Below are positions 1 to 9,212 of a stretch of 64,000 nt of DNA, in pieces. Source of the stretch: Myxococcus qinghaiensis (lineage in GTDB: Bacteria; Myxococcota; Myxococcia; Myxococcales; Myxococcaceae); contig NZ_JAKCFA010000009.1 of NCBI RefSeq assembly GCF_024198215.1, positions 372,001 through 436,000 of the forward strand. Reading direction: 5' to 3'. The translations under genes and the position numbers were made by a program. Within the stretch, counting starts at the first letter, position 1. Each line of letters starts with the position of its first letter. Under the pieces are notes generated by a model. That model did no database searches. It had not been told where the DNA came from and saw only the letters and a program-made list of their open reading frames with translations.

Positions 1-204
1 ACCGGGCCCCGGATGACTCCTCGCCCTGGGAGGGCGCGGCCATGCATTTCGTGAATTCCCTGGCCCCTCACGGCATGGCCTCAACGGCCGCTCGCTCTCT
101 GCCTTGCTGCGTCAGAGCCCGTGAGGATAAAGGACAACAAGTGAACCATCCTGTTCGACTCCATCAGGATAATTCATCACTGACGCGGCGCGCAAACCTC
201 CCAT

Positions 205-232
205 GAGGTCGGACACCAAGGTGTTCGACCTC
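205..232. terminator. Strong stem-loop downstream of the first minus-strand gene
   Basis: Arms 205-217 and 220-232 are complementary over 13 positions with one G.T-type pair and a 2-nt loop. It lies about 50 bp past the stop of the gene at 285-1103. There is no T-run on either side, so it could be a U-less terminator or an operator for a gene left of the window. Positions 1-204 otherwise show no recognisable gene. Confidence 0.4.
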
Positions 233-284
233 CAACGTGGGGAGTCGGGTGGGGGTCCTGCTCAGGACAAGTGAGGGGTGGGCC

Positions 285-1103
285 TCACAGGTCGTCGCAG
301 GGGGTTCCCAGGCGCGCCCCGGTGTAGACGCCGAGCTCGTTGTAGATGAGCGCCAGGTTCTCCGAGACGGGCACCTGCCGCAGCTTGCGGCGGGCCTTCT
401 TCTCCACCCAGACGGAGGGCAGCTCGCGGTCCAACAGCAGCTGGAGGTCGCCCTTCTTGGTGGAGAAAATCTCTCCCTTGGAGTCGGAGACGACGTTGAG
501 CATCTGCTGCGGCTTCAGCCGTCCCCTCGGGCCGATGAAGACTCGGAAGCTCTTCTGCTCCGCTTCGGACCGGCCGCGCTCCACCAGGAAGTAGACGCCC
601 TTCGTGTCGCGCAGCAGGGCGTACGGCTCGTACTTCATGGGGCTGGGGTTGTAGGCCGCCTTGCGCAGCAGCTCGCGCGCGGGCTCCGCCGCCATCAACG
701 TGAAGGGCGTCTCGCGCTGGCCGCAGCGCACCGAGCAGGTGCCCGCCGTCGCGTCCACCTTGACGACGGAGTACGCGCGCGCGTCCAGGCCGCTCCCGTC
801 GAAGGACAGCTCCGGGTTCCAGAAGCGCGGCTCGAAGAAGGAGCCGGTGGAGAGCCGGACGACGTTGGGGGCGATGGGCACCTCGGTGAAGGTGGCGCCG
901 TCTCCGTAGAAGAGCTGGCGCTGCGAGCTCTCGAAGACCTCCGTCGAGGAGACGTAGTGCCCCTTGCCGTCGGTGCAGACAGCGGTGCGCTCCAGGAGGA
1001 TGCGCTTGCGCAGCGAGTCCTCGCGTCCCCAAGGGGGCTCGTGGGCGAGGACGGAGGAGGAGGACAGCGTCAGGAGCAGCGCGAGGCGACGGGCCAGGGT
1101 CAT
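285..1103 (-). CDS. Hypothetical secreted protein
   Basis: Predicted 272 aa. It begins with a short basic stretch and a hydrophobic segment ending near Ala-His-Glu, a likely Sec signal peptide, so the mature protein should be periplasmic or outer-membrane associated. A short C-x3-C motif (GTCSVRC) lies mid-protein and could form a disulfide. The ATG at 1103 was chosen because the upstream extension lacks a signal peptide and would overlap the next gene. It sits 11 bp after the lipoprotein gene at 1115-1939 on the same strand, so the two are probably co-transcribed. I do not recognise the family. Confidence 0.75.
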   Translation of the reverse strand: MTLARRLALLLTLSSSSVLAHEPPWGREDSLRKRILLERTAVCTDGKGHYVSSTEVFESSQRQLFYGDGATFTEVPIAPNVVRLSTGSFFEPRFWNPELSFDGSGLDARAYSVVKVDATAGTCSVRCGQRETPFTLMAAEPARELLRKAAYNPSPMKYEPYALLRDTKGVYFLVERGRSEAEQKSFRVFIGPRGRLKPQQMLNVVSDSKGEIFSTKKGDLQLLLDRELPSVWVEKKARRKLRQVPVSENLALIYNELGVYTGARLGTPCDDL

Positions 1104-1114
1104 GGGAGGAAGCC

Positions 1115-1939
1115 TCACAGGTGGTCCAGGAAGAAGTCGGCGTAGGAGGCGGTGTCCATGCCGCCGGAGGCGGGGGCGATGGTCCACTGGAGCGTGCCGT
1201 TCTCCACCTTGCCGCCGTAGCTGGCGCCATTGCGGCACTCCATGCGCCGCAGCGCGCGCTTCACCGTCGTGCGCGCCTCCTCCGAGTCCCGGCACAGGTT
1301 CACGAGGGCCTCCAGCGGTCCGGCGCAGTACGCGCCGATGGGGTGCTCGCGCAGCTCCTGGTCGGGCACGGTGTCCCAGGCCACCACGATGGGGAAGGAC
1401 GTGCCGCACTTCTCGTGGGTCTCCTTCACCCGCCTGGCCAGGTCGCGCTCCTCGGAGGCGGCCCAGAACGCCTTGTCGAACGCGGAGGCGCGCTGGAGCG
1501 TGCCGTCCGCGAGCTGCCGCTGGTACAGCTCCACCACGTCGTCGACGTCCACCTTCTTGGAGCGCTCCTCGCTGAGGTAGAGGGTGACGGGGTCTTCCTT
1601 GTCGAAGCGGTTGAGGGTGTTCCTCCCGTTCGACTTCTTGGACGGGGCCAGACGTACCAGGCGCAGGCGCTTGCCGCGCCAGTCCGTCCAGTAGGCGTTG
1701 TCGTCGCTGACGCTGTGGAGGGCGACCTTGCCGTCCAGGTCATCACCTGGGGCGTGGAACTGGACCAGGGCCTTGCGGGAGCCCTCGGGCAGCAGCGGGA
1801 CGATGGTGATGACGTCTCCGCCCTCGGACGTGAAGACCGACGCCTGTCCTTCCGGCTTGGGGGCTTCCCCCGTGGGGCGCGCGTTTCGGGAACAGCCGAG
1901 CGCGACGACCACGACACTCAACGCCAACAAGACTCTCAA
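1115..1939 (-). CDS. Hypothetical lipoprotein
   Basis: Predicted 274 aa. The N-terminus is a hydrophobic segment closing with VALGC, a good lipobox, so a lipid-anchored envelope protein is expected. The start is a TTG at 1939 preceded at 6 nt by a strong GGGGGAG ribosome-binding site; no better ATG exists. The rest is soluble and charged, with several Cys, and I do not recognise a domain. It probably forms an operon with the secreted protein immediately downstream and may be transcribed after the Ser/Thr kinase gene at 1994-4381, with a small hairpin (1973-1987) between them. Confidence 0.75.
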   Translation of the reverse strand: MRVLLALSVVVVALGCSRNARPTGEAPKPEGQASVFTSEGGDVITIVPLLPEGSRKALVQFHAPGDDLDGKVALHSVSDDNAYWTDWRGKRLRLVRLAPSKKSNGRNTLNRFDKEDPVTLYLSEERSKKVDVDDVVELYQRQLADGTLQRASAFDKAFWAASEERDLARRVKETHEKCGTSFPIVVAWDTVPDQELREHPIGAYCAGPLEALVNLCRDSEEARTTVKRALRRMECRNGASYGGKVENGTLQWTIAPASGGMDTASYADFFLDHL

Positions 1940-1993
1940 GCAACTCCCCCTGGGTGTGGAGCCCCGCGTGGACGCCCGTCACGGGCGCCGCCT

Positions 1994-4381
1994 TCACAGG
2001 GCGATGTCGTACTGCTTGCAGTATTGGCGCACCTGGGTGCGCTCCGTGGCGGGCACGCGAAGCCAGACGGTGCGCGCGTTGGACAAGTCCTTCTGACGGC
2101 AGTGCACGCGCGTCATCAGCGCGAAGGAGGCGCCCGTGACTTGGGTCCGCTGACTGCGGCGCACCAGGTGGAGGGCCTCGGCCGGGTCTCCGCGCTCCAG
2201 CGCCTGCTCCGCCAGCTCCAGGTCCGCGAGCGCGCCGGCCTGGATGGTCTCCTTGCCACGCCGCGTCTCCGTCTCGGGCGTCGGGCGCGGGGTGCCTCCG
2301 GGGTTTCGGGCCAGCTCGGTGGACCCGTTGCCCCGGGGCTTCGCCTTCACCTCCGCGCTCGCCTCCGAGGTCGAGGGCACCGCGTTGGGAGGACCGACGG
2401 CGAGCGCGCCCTCCGGCTTCGCCTTCTCCAGCGGCGAGTCCTCGCGCGGCGCCTGGGCGTCCTGTCCCACGGGGGGCGGGTTCGCCTGCACCAGCGACGA
2501 AGGCGGGGCCTCGAGCCCACCAATCCCCACGGCCGTCGGGTTCGCCTGCACCGGCGACGAAGGAAGGGCCTCGGGCGTGCCATGTCCCACGGCCGGCGGG
2601 TTCGCCTGCACCAGAGATGATGGAGGGGCCTCGGGCGTGCCATGTCCCACGGCCGGCGAGTTCCCTTGCGTCAGGGCGGAGGGAGGGGGGGCATCGCCAG
2701 GCGATGCGGGAGGAGCCTCGCGCGCCGGGACGGGCGGAGCCGGGTTGTTCGAGGCGGACAGGGAGGCGTCCCGAGACGAGAGGGGCAGGACGCGCGTGAG
2801 CCCCAGGCCCACGGCGATGAGCAGGCCCGCGGCCAGCGCCGCCCGCACCAGGAACTTGCGCGAGACGATGGCCGCGACTCCTCGCGAGGCGGAGCGAATC
2901 GTCGGAGGCTCGGGCTCCGAGTCGTCGGACTCCGAGGGGGCCGGGCTCACCGGCGCGGCCGTCGGCGGCCTCCACACTTCGAGCGGAGCCATCGCCACGG
3001 CCTCGGGCACGGGAGGCGAGGAGGAGCCCGCCTTCGGCGACGACACGCGCACCGACTTCCCGACGAGGCCAGAGGACGCCGAAGGACGTGAAGCATCGCC
3101 CTGCGCCGAGCGCCGAGCAGCCTCCGCGACGTGCGAGGCCTCACCATTCGCGACGCGCCGAGATGCCTCGGCAGCCTGCGCGGACTCACCATTCACAGGG
3201 CGCCGAGCTGCCTCGGCGGCCTGCGCGGACTCACCATTCGCGACGCGCCGGGATGCCTCGGCAGCCTGCGCGGACTCACCATTCACAGGGCGCCGCGCGG
3301 ACTCTGGAGCCTGCGCGGGCTCACCCTGCGCGGACCGGCGGGACGGTGCGTGCTGGGACGGACGACGGGGCGCGGCGGCCACCGTGGCGGGCCTCGACGG
3401 AGGAGACGCGATGGGCCGGGGCTGCACGGTCGCCGTGGGCACCTGCGCGGCGGGCGGAGCGACGACTTGCGGCGGCATGTCCGCGGGCGGCGTCACGGTG
3501 CGCAGCGGCGTCCCCGTCAGCGCGGCGATGAAGGCGCTCACATCCGGGAAGCGGTCCTCTGGGCGCTTGGCCAGCGCCTTTTCAATCGCGCGGATGACGT
3601 GCTCGGGCGTCTCCGGAGCCGCTTCGGCCAGGGGCTCCGGTGGATCATAAACGATGCGGTAGATGAGCTCCGGAAGGATGCCCCCGTCCTTGAAGGGCAG
3701 CTTGCGGGCCAGCATCTCGTAGACCATGCACCCGAACGAGAAGATGTCCGTGCGCAGGTCCACGTCCTTGTTCTTCCCCGTCGCCTGCTCCGGCGCCATG
3801 TACTGCGGCGTGCCCAGCAGGATGGCGTCCTGCGTCTGCACCGTCTTCGAATCCAGAATCTTGGAGATGCCGAAGTCGAGCAGCTTCACGTGCTCCACCT
3901 GCATGCCCGCTATTTCCATGGGCACCAGGAACACGTTGCCGGGCTTCAAGTCCCGGTGGATGACGCCCGCGCCGTGCGCCGCCTGCAGCGCGGAGCCCAT
4001 CTGCCGCGCAATCGAGAACACCTCCGGCAGCGTCAGCGGCGCGCCCTTGCGCATCCGCCGCGACAGCGGCATCCCGCGCAGGTGCTCCATCACCAGGAAC
4101 GGCGAGCCGTCCTCCAGCGTGTCGAAGTCGATGACCTCCACGATGTTCGGATGGCCCAGCCGCGACGCAATCTCCGCCTCGCGCCGGAAGCGAAGGTAGA
4201 CGTCCTTCCCCAGGCTCGAGTCGGGCCGCAGCACCTTGATGGCCACCTGCCGACCCGGCAGCCGCAGATGACGCGCCAGGAAGACGGTGCCCATGCCGCC
4301 TCGGCCGAGCACGCCGGAAATCTCGTACGTGTCCCGAAGGACGGTGCCGAGTGGAATGTCGTGTGCCGCCGAGGAACTCAT
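1994..4381 (-). CDS. Serine/threonine protein kinase, membrane anchored, with repeat-rich tail
   Basis: Predicted 795 aa. A Pkn-type (Hanks) kinase domain spans roughly residues 18-285: glycine loop GRGGMG near 26-31, Lys49, HRDLKPGN with catalytic Asp144, and DFG at 169-171, so it should be active. Next comes a Pro/Ala-rich linker with 15-residue repeats (RRxxNGESAQAAEA type), then one transmembrane helix near residue 555, then an outer part with four 20-residue repeats, and a C-terminal helical region with a TPR-like look. The start at 4381 (MSSSAAHD) fits the kinase N-terminus; an upstream in-frame Met would add about 41 non-conserved residues. Substrate unknown. Confidence 0.93.
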   Translation of the reverse strand: MSSSAAHDIPLGTVLRDTYEISGVLGRGGMGTVFLARHLRLPGRQVAIKVLRPDSSLGKDVYLRFRREAEIASRLGHPNIVEVIDFDTLEDGSPFLVMEHLRGMPLSRRMRKGAPLTLPEVFSIARQMGSALQAAHGAGVIHRDLKPGNVFLVPMEIAGMQVEHVKLLDFGISKILDSKTVQTQDAILLGTPQYMAPEQATGKNKDVDLRTDIFSFGCMVYEMLARKLPFKDGGILPELIYRIVYDPPEPLAEAAPETPEHVIRAIEKALAKRPEDRFPDVSAFIAALTGTPLRTVTPPADMPPQVVAPPAAQVPTATVQPRPIASPPSRPATVAAAPRRPSQHAPSRRSAQGEPAQAPESARRPVNGESAQAAEASRRVANGESAQAAEAARRPVNGESAQAAEASRRVANGEASHVAEAARRSAQGDASRPSASSGLVGKSVRVSSPKAGSSSPPVPEAVAMAPLEVWRPPTAAPVSPAPSESDDSEPEPPTIRSASRGVAAIVSRKFLVRAALAAGLLIAVGLGLTRVLPLSSRDASLSASNNPAPPVPAREAPPASPGDAPPPSALTQGNSPAVGHGTPEAPPSSLVQANPPAVGHGTPEALPSSPVQANPTAVGIGGLEAPPSSLVQANPPPVGQDAQAPREDSPLEKAKPEGALAVGPPNAVPSTSEASAEVKAKPRGNGSTELARNPGGTPRPTPETETRRGKETIQAGALADLELAEQALERGDPAEALHLVRRSQRTQVTGASFALMTRVHCRQKDLSNARTVWLRVPATERTQVRQYCKQYDIAL
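2455..2695. repeat. 60-bp in-frame tandem repeats in the kinase gene
   Basis: About four copies of a 60-bp unit encode a 20-residue Pro/Val/Gly-rich repeat (core VQANPPAVGHGTPEA) in the extracytoplasmic part of the kinase. The period is a multiple of three, so copy-number change would keep the frame. Confidence 0.8.
3100..3325. repeat. 45/90-bp in-frame tandem repeats in the kinase gene
   Basis: About five 45-bp units alternate in two flavours, giving a 90-bp super-period. They encode the cytoplasmic juxtamembrane repeats RRPVNGESAQAAEA and RRVANGESAQAAEA of the Ser/Thr kinase. Confidence 0.8.
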
Positions 4382-4496
4382 GGAAGACCGGCCTTCACTC
4401 CGGAAGCCGCATTCTATCCTGGAGCCCCTGACACGCCTTGGCCAGTCATCTGGCGTTGCTACACGTCCCTGTGGGATTTCCGCAAGGACACTGGAC

Positions 4497-4526
4497 GCCG
4501 GCACGCCCCGACTCGGGCGCGCCGGC
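4497..4526 (-). terminator. Terminator-like hairpin after the S46 peptidase gene
   Basis: Arms 4497-4508 and 4515-4526 pair over 11 of 12 positions around a 6-nt loop. It lies about 55 nt past the stop of the peptidase gene and before the kinase start at 4381, so it probably separates the two transcripts. Confidence 0.5.
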
Positions 4527-4580
4527 TATCGACTTCTCACAGCTTGAGGAACGGGGGATTGCGGGAACTCCGTACCCAAC

Positions 4581-6659
4581 CTACCTGGCGGGTGGCGTCG
4601 CCAACTCGCTCGCCGCGCGCAGCTCCTTCACCACGCGTGTGGCGCCGTAGACATGCTCCAGGGCGGCGAGGATGCCGTCCCCATGCACCGCCACCGCGCG
4701 GTTCGTCTCGGGGACGTACGCATACCGGCCGCCGAGCGAGTGCAGGTTGCCGTCGAAGATGAGGCCCACGACGCGCCCCTCGCGGTCCACGACGGGAGAG
4801 CCGGAGTTGCCGCCGATGATGTCGTTGGTGGTGGCCATGTCCAGCGGCGTCGCGTCCGGCACCTTGCCCTTCGCCTTCATCCAGGTGTCCGGCAGCTTGA
4901 AGGGGTCCTTGCCCGTGTGCCGCGCGTACGCGCCACCAAACGTCGTCAGCGCGGGCACGGCGCGGCCATTCTCGTCCCAGCCCTTCACCTGCCCGGCGTT
5001 GAGGCGCAGCGTGAAGGTGGCGTCGGGGTAGCCGGAGGTGCCGAACACCGCGAGGTGCGCCTTGGCCAGCCGCTCGCCGTTGCGCTTGAGCACCGCCTCC
5101 ACCGTGTCCTCGTAGCGCTTGCGCACCGCTCTCGCCTCCGCGTCCACCTTGCGCGCGAAGAGCACCATCGGGTCCTTCGACGCGTCCACCGCCGCCTTGC
5201 CGCCGTCCAGCAGCGCCTGCCGCGTCTTCACGTCACCCAGCTTCGTGCCGCGCACCAGCGAGCGCGCCAGCGCCTCGGGAGCCTCCGCGCCGAGCACCTG
5301 CCGCACGAAGGGGTCATCGGCGCCCAGCGTCTCGCGCAGGCGGCCCAGGCCGAACGCGAGCACCGCCTCGTCCAGCTCCAAGGTGATGGGCGCGGCGCGC
5401 AGGAGGTTCTGCCGCAGCGAGGGGAGCTGCGCGTCGGTGTACTCGCGCAGGCGCTCCGCGTTGGCCTTGGGCTGCTCGTCGGCGATTCGCACCAGGTGGC
5501 GCGCCAGCGAGAACAGCTCGGAGGAGAACGCGTCAGTGCCTTCCTTCATCCGGTACTCGGGCATCATGCGGCGGTACGCGTCGAGCGCCTTCGCCGTCTC
5601 CTCCCACGCCCCCGCCGTGGCGGCCTTCACCGTGGCGTTGGCCTCCACGCGCTTGCGCAGCTCCGCCTCGTCCTCGCGCTTGCGTGCGAGCAGCGACGGG
5701 TCCGCCAGGGCCTGGTGCCGACCGCGCAGCGCCTTCAGCCCGTTCTCCACCCCGCGCAGCCGCGAGCGCGTGGTGCGGTAGCGCTCCGGAGAGCCGCTGG
5801 AGTACTCCTTCAGCTTGCCTCGCAGTTCGGAGAGCTGCAGCAGCGTGTAGGGCAGATTCACGTCGCGCTGGAACTCCAGCTCCGCGACGGTGGCCTTGCG
5901 CTCGGTGCCGCCGGGGTGGCCAGAGACGAAGACCAGGTCCCCGTCCTTGGCGCCCTGCTTCGCCCACGGCAGGTAGTCCGGGCTCTTCGCGGGCGCGTCA
6001 TCCTTCCACACGCGCAGGAAGGCCACGTCGTAGCCGAAGCGCGGGAAGTGGAAGTTGTCCGGGTCCCCACCGAAGGCCGCCATGGAGAACTCGGGGGCGA
6101 AGGCCAGGCGCACGTCCTGGAAGCGGCGGTACTCGTAGAGGTGATACTTGCCGCCGTTGAACAGCGTCACCACGTCACAGCGCACGTCGGTGGACGTCGC
6201 GCACGCGGACTCCACGGCGGACATCTCCTTCTTGAGCGCGGTGTTGAAGGCCGCGCCGGTGAGGCCCTTCGTCGCCCCGTTCATCCGCTCGGTGACGTCG
6301 GTCATCTTCACCAGCTGGTTGGCCTCCACCTTGGGGCAGCGGCGCTCTTCCGCCGGCGTGCGGGCCTGGAAGCCCCTGGACAGCAGGTCCTCCTTGGGGG
6401 AGGACAAATCCTCGATGCAGCCGCGGACACAGTGGTGGTTCGTCATCACCAGGCCGTCCGGAGACACGAAGCTGGCGGAGCAGCCGCCGGCAAGTCTCAC
6501 CGAGCCGAGCCGGACCTTGTCCAGCCACGCCTGCGTGGGCGTGAAACCATGGGCCTTGTTCACCGACTCCACGGGAAAGGCGTCGTAGGTCCACATGCCC
6601 TCGTCCGCGGCGGCGGGGAGGGACATGAGCAGGCCAAGTGCGAGCAATGCACGGTCCAC
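4581..6659 (-). CDS. S46 family dipeptidyl-peptidase (DPP7/DPP11-like)
   Basis: Predicted 692 aa exopeptidase that releases dipeptides from the N-terminus of oligopeptides, exported by an N-terminal signal peptide (cleavage near ALPAAADE). It has the family serine-protease signatures: catalytic His in TNHHCVRG near residue 75, the Asp region GGDPDNFHFPRFGYD, and the nucleophile Ser in GGNSGSPV. As I recall the family, the residue 18 after this Ser sets specificity (Gly in DPP7, Arg in DPP11). Here it is Gly (FDGN), suggesting DPP7-like preference for hydrophobic P1. The start is a GTG at 6659, supported by AAGGA about 8 nt upstream and by the signal peptide starting there. Likely role: peptide scavenging during predation (inference). 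Confidence 0.92.
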   Translation of the reverse strand: MDRALLALGLLMSLPAAADEGMWTYDAFPVESVNKAHGFTPTQAWLDKVRLGSVRLAGGCSASFVSPDGLVMTNHHCVRGCIEDLSSPKEDLLSRGFQARTPAEERRCPKVEANQLVKMTDVTERMNGATKGLTGAAFNTALKKEMSAVESACATSTDVRCDVVTLFNGGKYHLYEYRRFQDVRLAFAPEFSMAAFGGDPDNFHFPRFGYDVAFLRVWKDDAPAKSPDYLPWAKQGAKDGDLVFVSGHPGGTERKATVAELEFQRDVNLPYTLLQLSELRGKLKEYSSGSPERYRTTRSRLRGVENGLKALRGRHQALADPSLLARKREDEAELRKRVEANATVKAATAGAWEETAKALDAYRRMMPEYRMKEGTDAFSSELFSLARHLVRIADEQPKANAERLREYTDAQLPSLRQNLLRAAPITLELDEAVLAFGLGRLRETLGADDPFVRQVLGAEAPEALARSLVRGTKLGDVKTRQALLDGGKAAVDASKDPMVLFARKVDAEARAVRKRYEDTVEAVLKRNGERLAKAHLAVFGTSGYPDATFTLRLNAGQVKGWDENGRAVPALTTFGGAYARHTGKDPFKLPDTWMKAKGKVPDATPLDMATTNDIIGGNSGSPVVDREGRVVGLIFDGNLHSLGGRYAYVPETNRAVAVHGDGILAALEHVYGATRVVKELRAASELATPPAR

Positions 6660-6723
6660 GTTTGTTCGTCCTTCTGGTTGACGGGGTGAGAAAGGCGCCG
6701 GTGAACGCCTGCTCGGGGGGTGC

Positions 6724-6739
6724 ATTCCCGAGCGGGAAT
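6724..6739. promoter_or_regulatory. 16-bp palindrome between divergent peptidase and hydrolase genes
   Basis: Perfect 7-bp arms ATTCCCG and CGGGAAT around a 2-bp spacer. It sits 17 bp before the hydrolase start and 65 bp from the peptidase start, a plausible shared operator. No matching regulator gene is adjacent. Confidence 0.35.
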
Positions 6740-6756
6740 CACGCGTCGCGTCAGGT

Positions 6757-7911
6757 ATGGTGGAGACAATGGCCGCGAAGCACCACATCTATCTGGTCCC
6801 CGGGTTTTTCGGGTTCATCAACCTGGGCGAGCTCGTCTACTTCGGACATGCACTCGACTACCTGAAGGCGGAGCTGGCTCGTCGTGGCATGGGGGAGTCG
6901 GAGGTCGTCATCGTCCTGTCTCATCCGACGGCGTCCATCCGGACACGGACGGCGGACCTGCTCCGGGCGGTCCAGGAGACGGCGAGCGGGGATGACGGCC
7001 CCATCCATCTCATCGGGCACTCGACGGGAGGCCTGGACGCGCGGCTGTTCGTCAGCCCTGGCGCGCAGCTGGCGGAGGGGCTGGAGCTGGAGCCCTTCGC
7101 GCGGCGGGTGCGCTCGGTGGTGACGGTGTCCGCGCCACACGCGGGCACGCCGCTGGCGTCGTTCTTCCTGGGGCTCTTCGGACAGAAGCTGTTGAAGCTG
7201 CTGTCGCTGTTCACCGTGTACGTGCTGCGCTTCGGTCGGCTGCCGCTGCGGGTGGTGTTCCGCTTCGGGCACCTGATGGCGCGCGCGGATGACCAGCTCG
7301 GGTGGAAGCAGACGCTGTTGGACCAGCTCTATGCCCAGCTCCTGGGAGACTTCTCCTCCGAGCGGCGCGACGCGGTGGCGAAGTTCCTGAGCGACGTGGG
7401 CAATGACACATCGCTGATTCCGCAGCTCACACCGGAGGGCATTGATTTGTTCAACGCGAGCACGTTGGACAGGCCGGGCGTGCGCTATGGCTCGGTGGTG
7501 ACGCAGGCGCGGCCGCCGTCGCTGCGCACGCGCGTGTCGGCGGGGCTGGACCCCTACGCGCAGCTCACGCACACCATCTACGCGTTCATGTATGGGCAGA
7601 CGCAGCGGATGCCGCTGACGGCGCTGCCGCTGCACTCGCCCGCGCAGACGGCGGCGCTGGTGCAGGCGTATGGGGCGATGCCGGGCCCCACGGCGTGTGA
7701 CGGCATCGTCCCCACCCGCTCGCAAGTCTATGGGCGCGTGCTGGCGGCGGTGCGCGCGGACCACCTGGATGCGATTGGCCATTTCGACCAGCCGGCGCAC
7801 CAGCCGCCGCACGTGGACTGGCTCATCTCCGGCTCCGGCTTCCGGCGGCCCCAGTTCGAGGCCACGTGGAAGGCCATCACCGACTTCCTCTTCGAGGACG
7901 AGCCGCGCTGA
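6757..7911 (+). CDS. Alpha/beta-hydrolase fold lipase/esterase-like protein
   Basis: Predicted 384 aa. The nucleophile elbow GHSTGG lies near residue 86, preceded by an oxyanion-type segment YLVPGFFGF close to the N-terminus. Candidate acid and His lie in the C-terminal third (HLDAIGHFDQP). There is no signal peptide, so it should be cytoplasmic. It resembles triacylglycerol-lipase-like or PGAP1-like hydrolases, but the substrate cannot be told. In-frame ATGs occur at 6757 and 6769; the second has GGAG close upstream and could be the real start. It is divergent from the S46 peptidase across a palindrome-bearing spacer. Confidence 0.85.
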   Translation: MVETMAAKHHIYLVPGFFGFINLGELVYFGHALDYLKAELARRGMGESEVVIVLSHPTASIRTRTADLLRAVQETASGDDGPIHLIGHSTGGLDARLFVSPGAQLAEGLELEPFARRVRSVVTVSAPHAGTPLASFFLGLFGQKLLKLLSLFTVYVLRFGRLPLRVVFRFGHLMARADDQLGWKQTLLDQLYAQLLGDFSSERRDAVAKFLSDVGNDTSLIPQLTPEGIDLFNASTLDRPGVRYGSVVTQARPPSLRTRVSAGLDPYAQLTHTIYAFMYGQTQRMPLTALPLHSPAQTAALVQAYGAMPGPTACDGIVPTRSQVYGRVLAAVRADHLDAIGHFDQPAHQPPHVDWLISGSGFRRPQFEATWKAITDFLFEDEPR

Positions 7912-8003
7912 GCCCTCCCGGGACTCGGCCAGGCCCCAGCCTCCCTGGCCCACCAGCGAGCGAGCCCACGCGCATCCCGCGCTCGGAGACCCAGATTGGG
8001 CTC

Positions 8004-9149
8004 ATGGGCAGAGAGCAGGAACGACCAGGACAAGCCGAGGAAGGCTCCAGTGGGGCCTCGCGCCTGCTCGCCAACGCGGACCGCATCCTCATGCTCTGGG
8101 AGGCGAGCGTGAGGAAGCGGGTCCCCGCCGCGGCCACCGAGAGCCATCCGATTCTCATCGACACGCTTCCCGCGCTGCTCCAGCAGATCGCCGAGGCCCT
8201 CTCCGAGAATCATCCCCGGCGCGACGCGACCGAGGGAAACATCCTCGCGGAGGCGCATGGCGGTGAGCGTGTCCGCATGACGGGGTTTCGCCTGGAGGAC
8301 GTCGTCACGGAGTACCAGGTGCTTCGCGGGGTGCTCTTCTCCGTGCTCGAGGAGGAGATGCCCTTGAGCCCTTCGGAGCGGAACAGGCTCCATGTCTCCC
8401 TGGACGAGGCCATCGGCAAGGCCTGCACGGCCTACGTCGTGGTGCAGGAGGGACTCCGGGAGCAGCTCTTCGCCACGCTTGCCCACGATTTGCGCAGCCC
8501 CCTGAGCGCCGCCAAGGTCAGCGTCAGTCTCATCCTGCGCAAGCCCTCGGGAGACCAGGTGCCGCGCTGGGCCGCGCGCATCGCCGACAACATCGACCGG
8601 GCGGACCGGCTGGTGCAGAACCTCCTGGATGCGCTCCGGGTCCATGCCGGTGGCCGGCTCTCACTCGTGCTGGAAGAGCGCGACTTCGTCGAAGTCGTGC
8701 GTGAGGCCCTCGAGAATCAGCGGACCGAGCACGGGGAGCGGTTCACGCTCATCGCCCCGGAGCCTGTCCCAGGCCACTTCGAGCCAGACTCGCTGAGGCG
8801 CGCGGTGGAGAACCTGGTCAGCAACGCCGTCAAGTATGGCGCGTCCACCCGGCCCATCACCGTCTCCGTGAAGCAGTCCCACGAGCGCGTCTTCATCACG
8901 GTGCACAACCATGGGAGCGTGATTCCCGTGGAGCAGCAGGCGACGCTGTTCCGGGCCTTCCACCGACTTCCAGACGCGGAGGAAGGCACCAAGCGGGGCT
9001 GGGGGCTGGGACTGGCCCAGGCCCGAGGCGCCGCCGAGGCCCACGGCGGGAGCATCGGCGTGGACAGCCTCCCCGAGGTCGGAACCACCTTCGTCATCGA
9101 CATCCCGAAGGATGCGCGCCCGTTCCAGAAACGCCGTCCCACGGATTGA
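8004..9149 (+). CDS. Sensor histidine kinase with RsbRD-like N-terminal domain
   Basis: Predicted 381 aa, no transmembrane segment, so a cytoplasmic sensor. Residues about 20-145 are helical and resemble the RsbRD N-terminal sensor domain. The phosphoacceptor is His161 in FATLAHDLRSPLSA, followed by a catalytic ATPase domain with N-box NLVSNAVKYG and G-box WGLGLAQARGAAEAHGG. The start ATG at 8004 avoids a low-complexity extension overlapping the hydrolase gene. No response regulator is adjacent, so it is an orphan kinase, as is common in myxobacteria. The signal is unknown. Confidence 0.9.
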   Translation: MGREQERPGQAEEGSSGASRLLANADRILMLWEASVRKRVPAAATESHPILIDTLPALLQQIAEALSENHPRRDATEGNILAEAHGGERVRMTGFRLEDVVTEYQVLRGVLFSVLEEEMPLSPSERNRLHVSLDEAIGKACTAYVVVQEGLREQLFATLAHDLRSPLSAAKVSVSLILRKPSGDQVPRWAARIADNIDRADRLVQNLLDALRVHAGGRLSLVLEERDFVEVVREALENQRTEHGERFTLIAPEPVPGHFEPDSLRRAVENLVSNAVKYGASTRPITVSVKQSHERVFITVHNHGSVIPVEQQATLFRAFHRLPDAEEGTKRGWGLGLAQARGAAEAHGGSIGVDSLPEVGTTFVIDIPKDARPFQKRRPTD

Positions 9150-9212
9150 GCCCGGGACAGCAAACCCCCAGACAAGCGCCCTGCGCGCTCGGTGGCGCGA
9201 TGGGATGAAACC

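Noticed and set aside
2455-3325. 60-bp and 45-bp repeats considered as minisatellite or CRISPR
   Set aside because: They encode in-frame repeats of the Ser/Thr kinase and have no spacer structure.
4653-6689. Long plus-strand open frame opposite the S46 peptidase gene
   Set aside because: Antisense to a clear peptidase with catalytic motifs; low-complexity translation.
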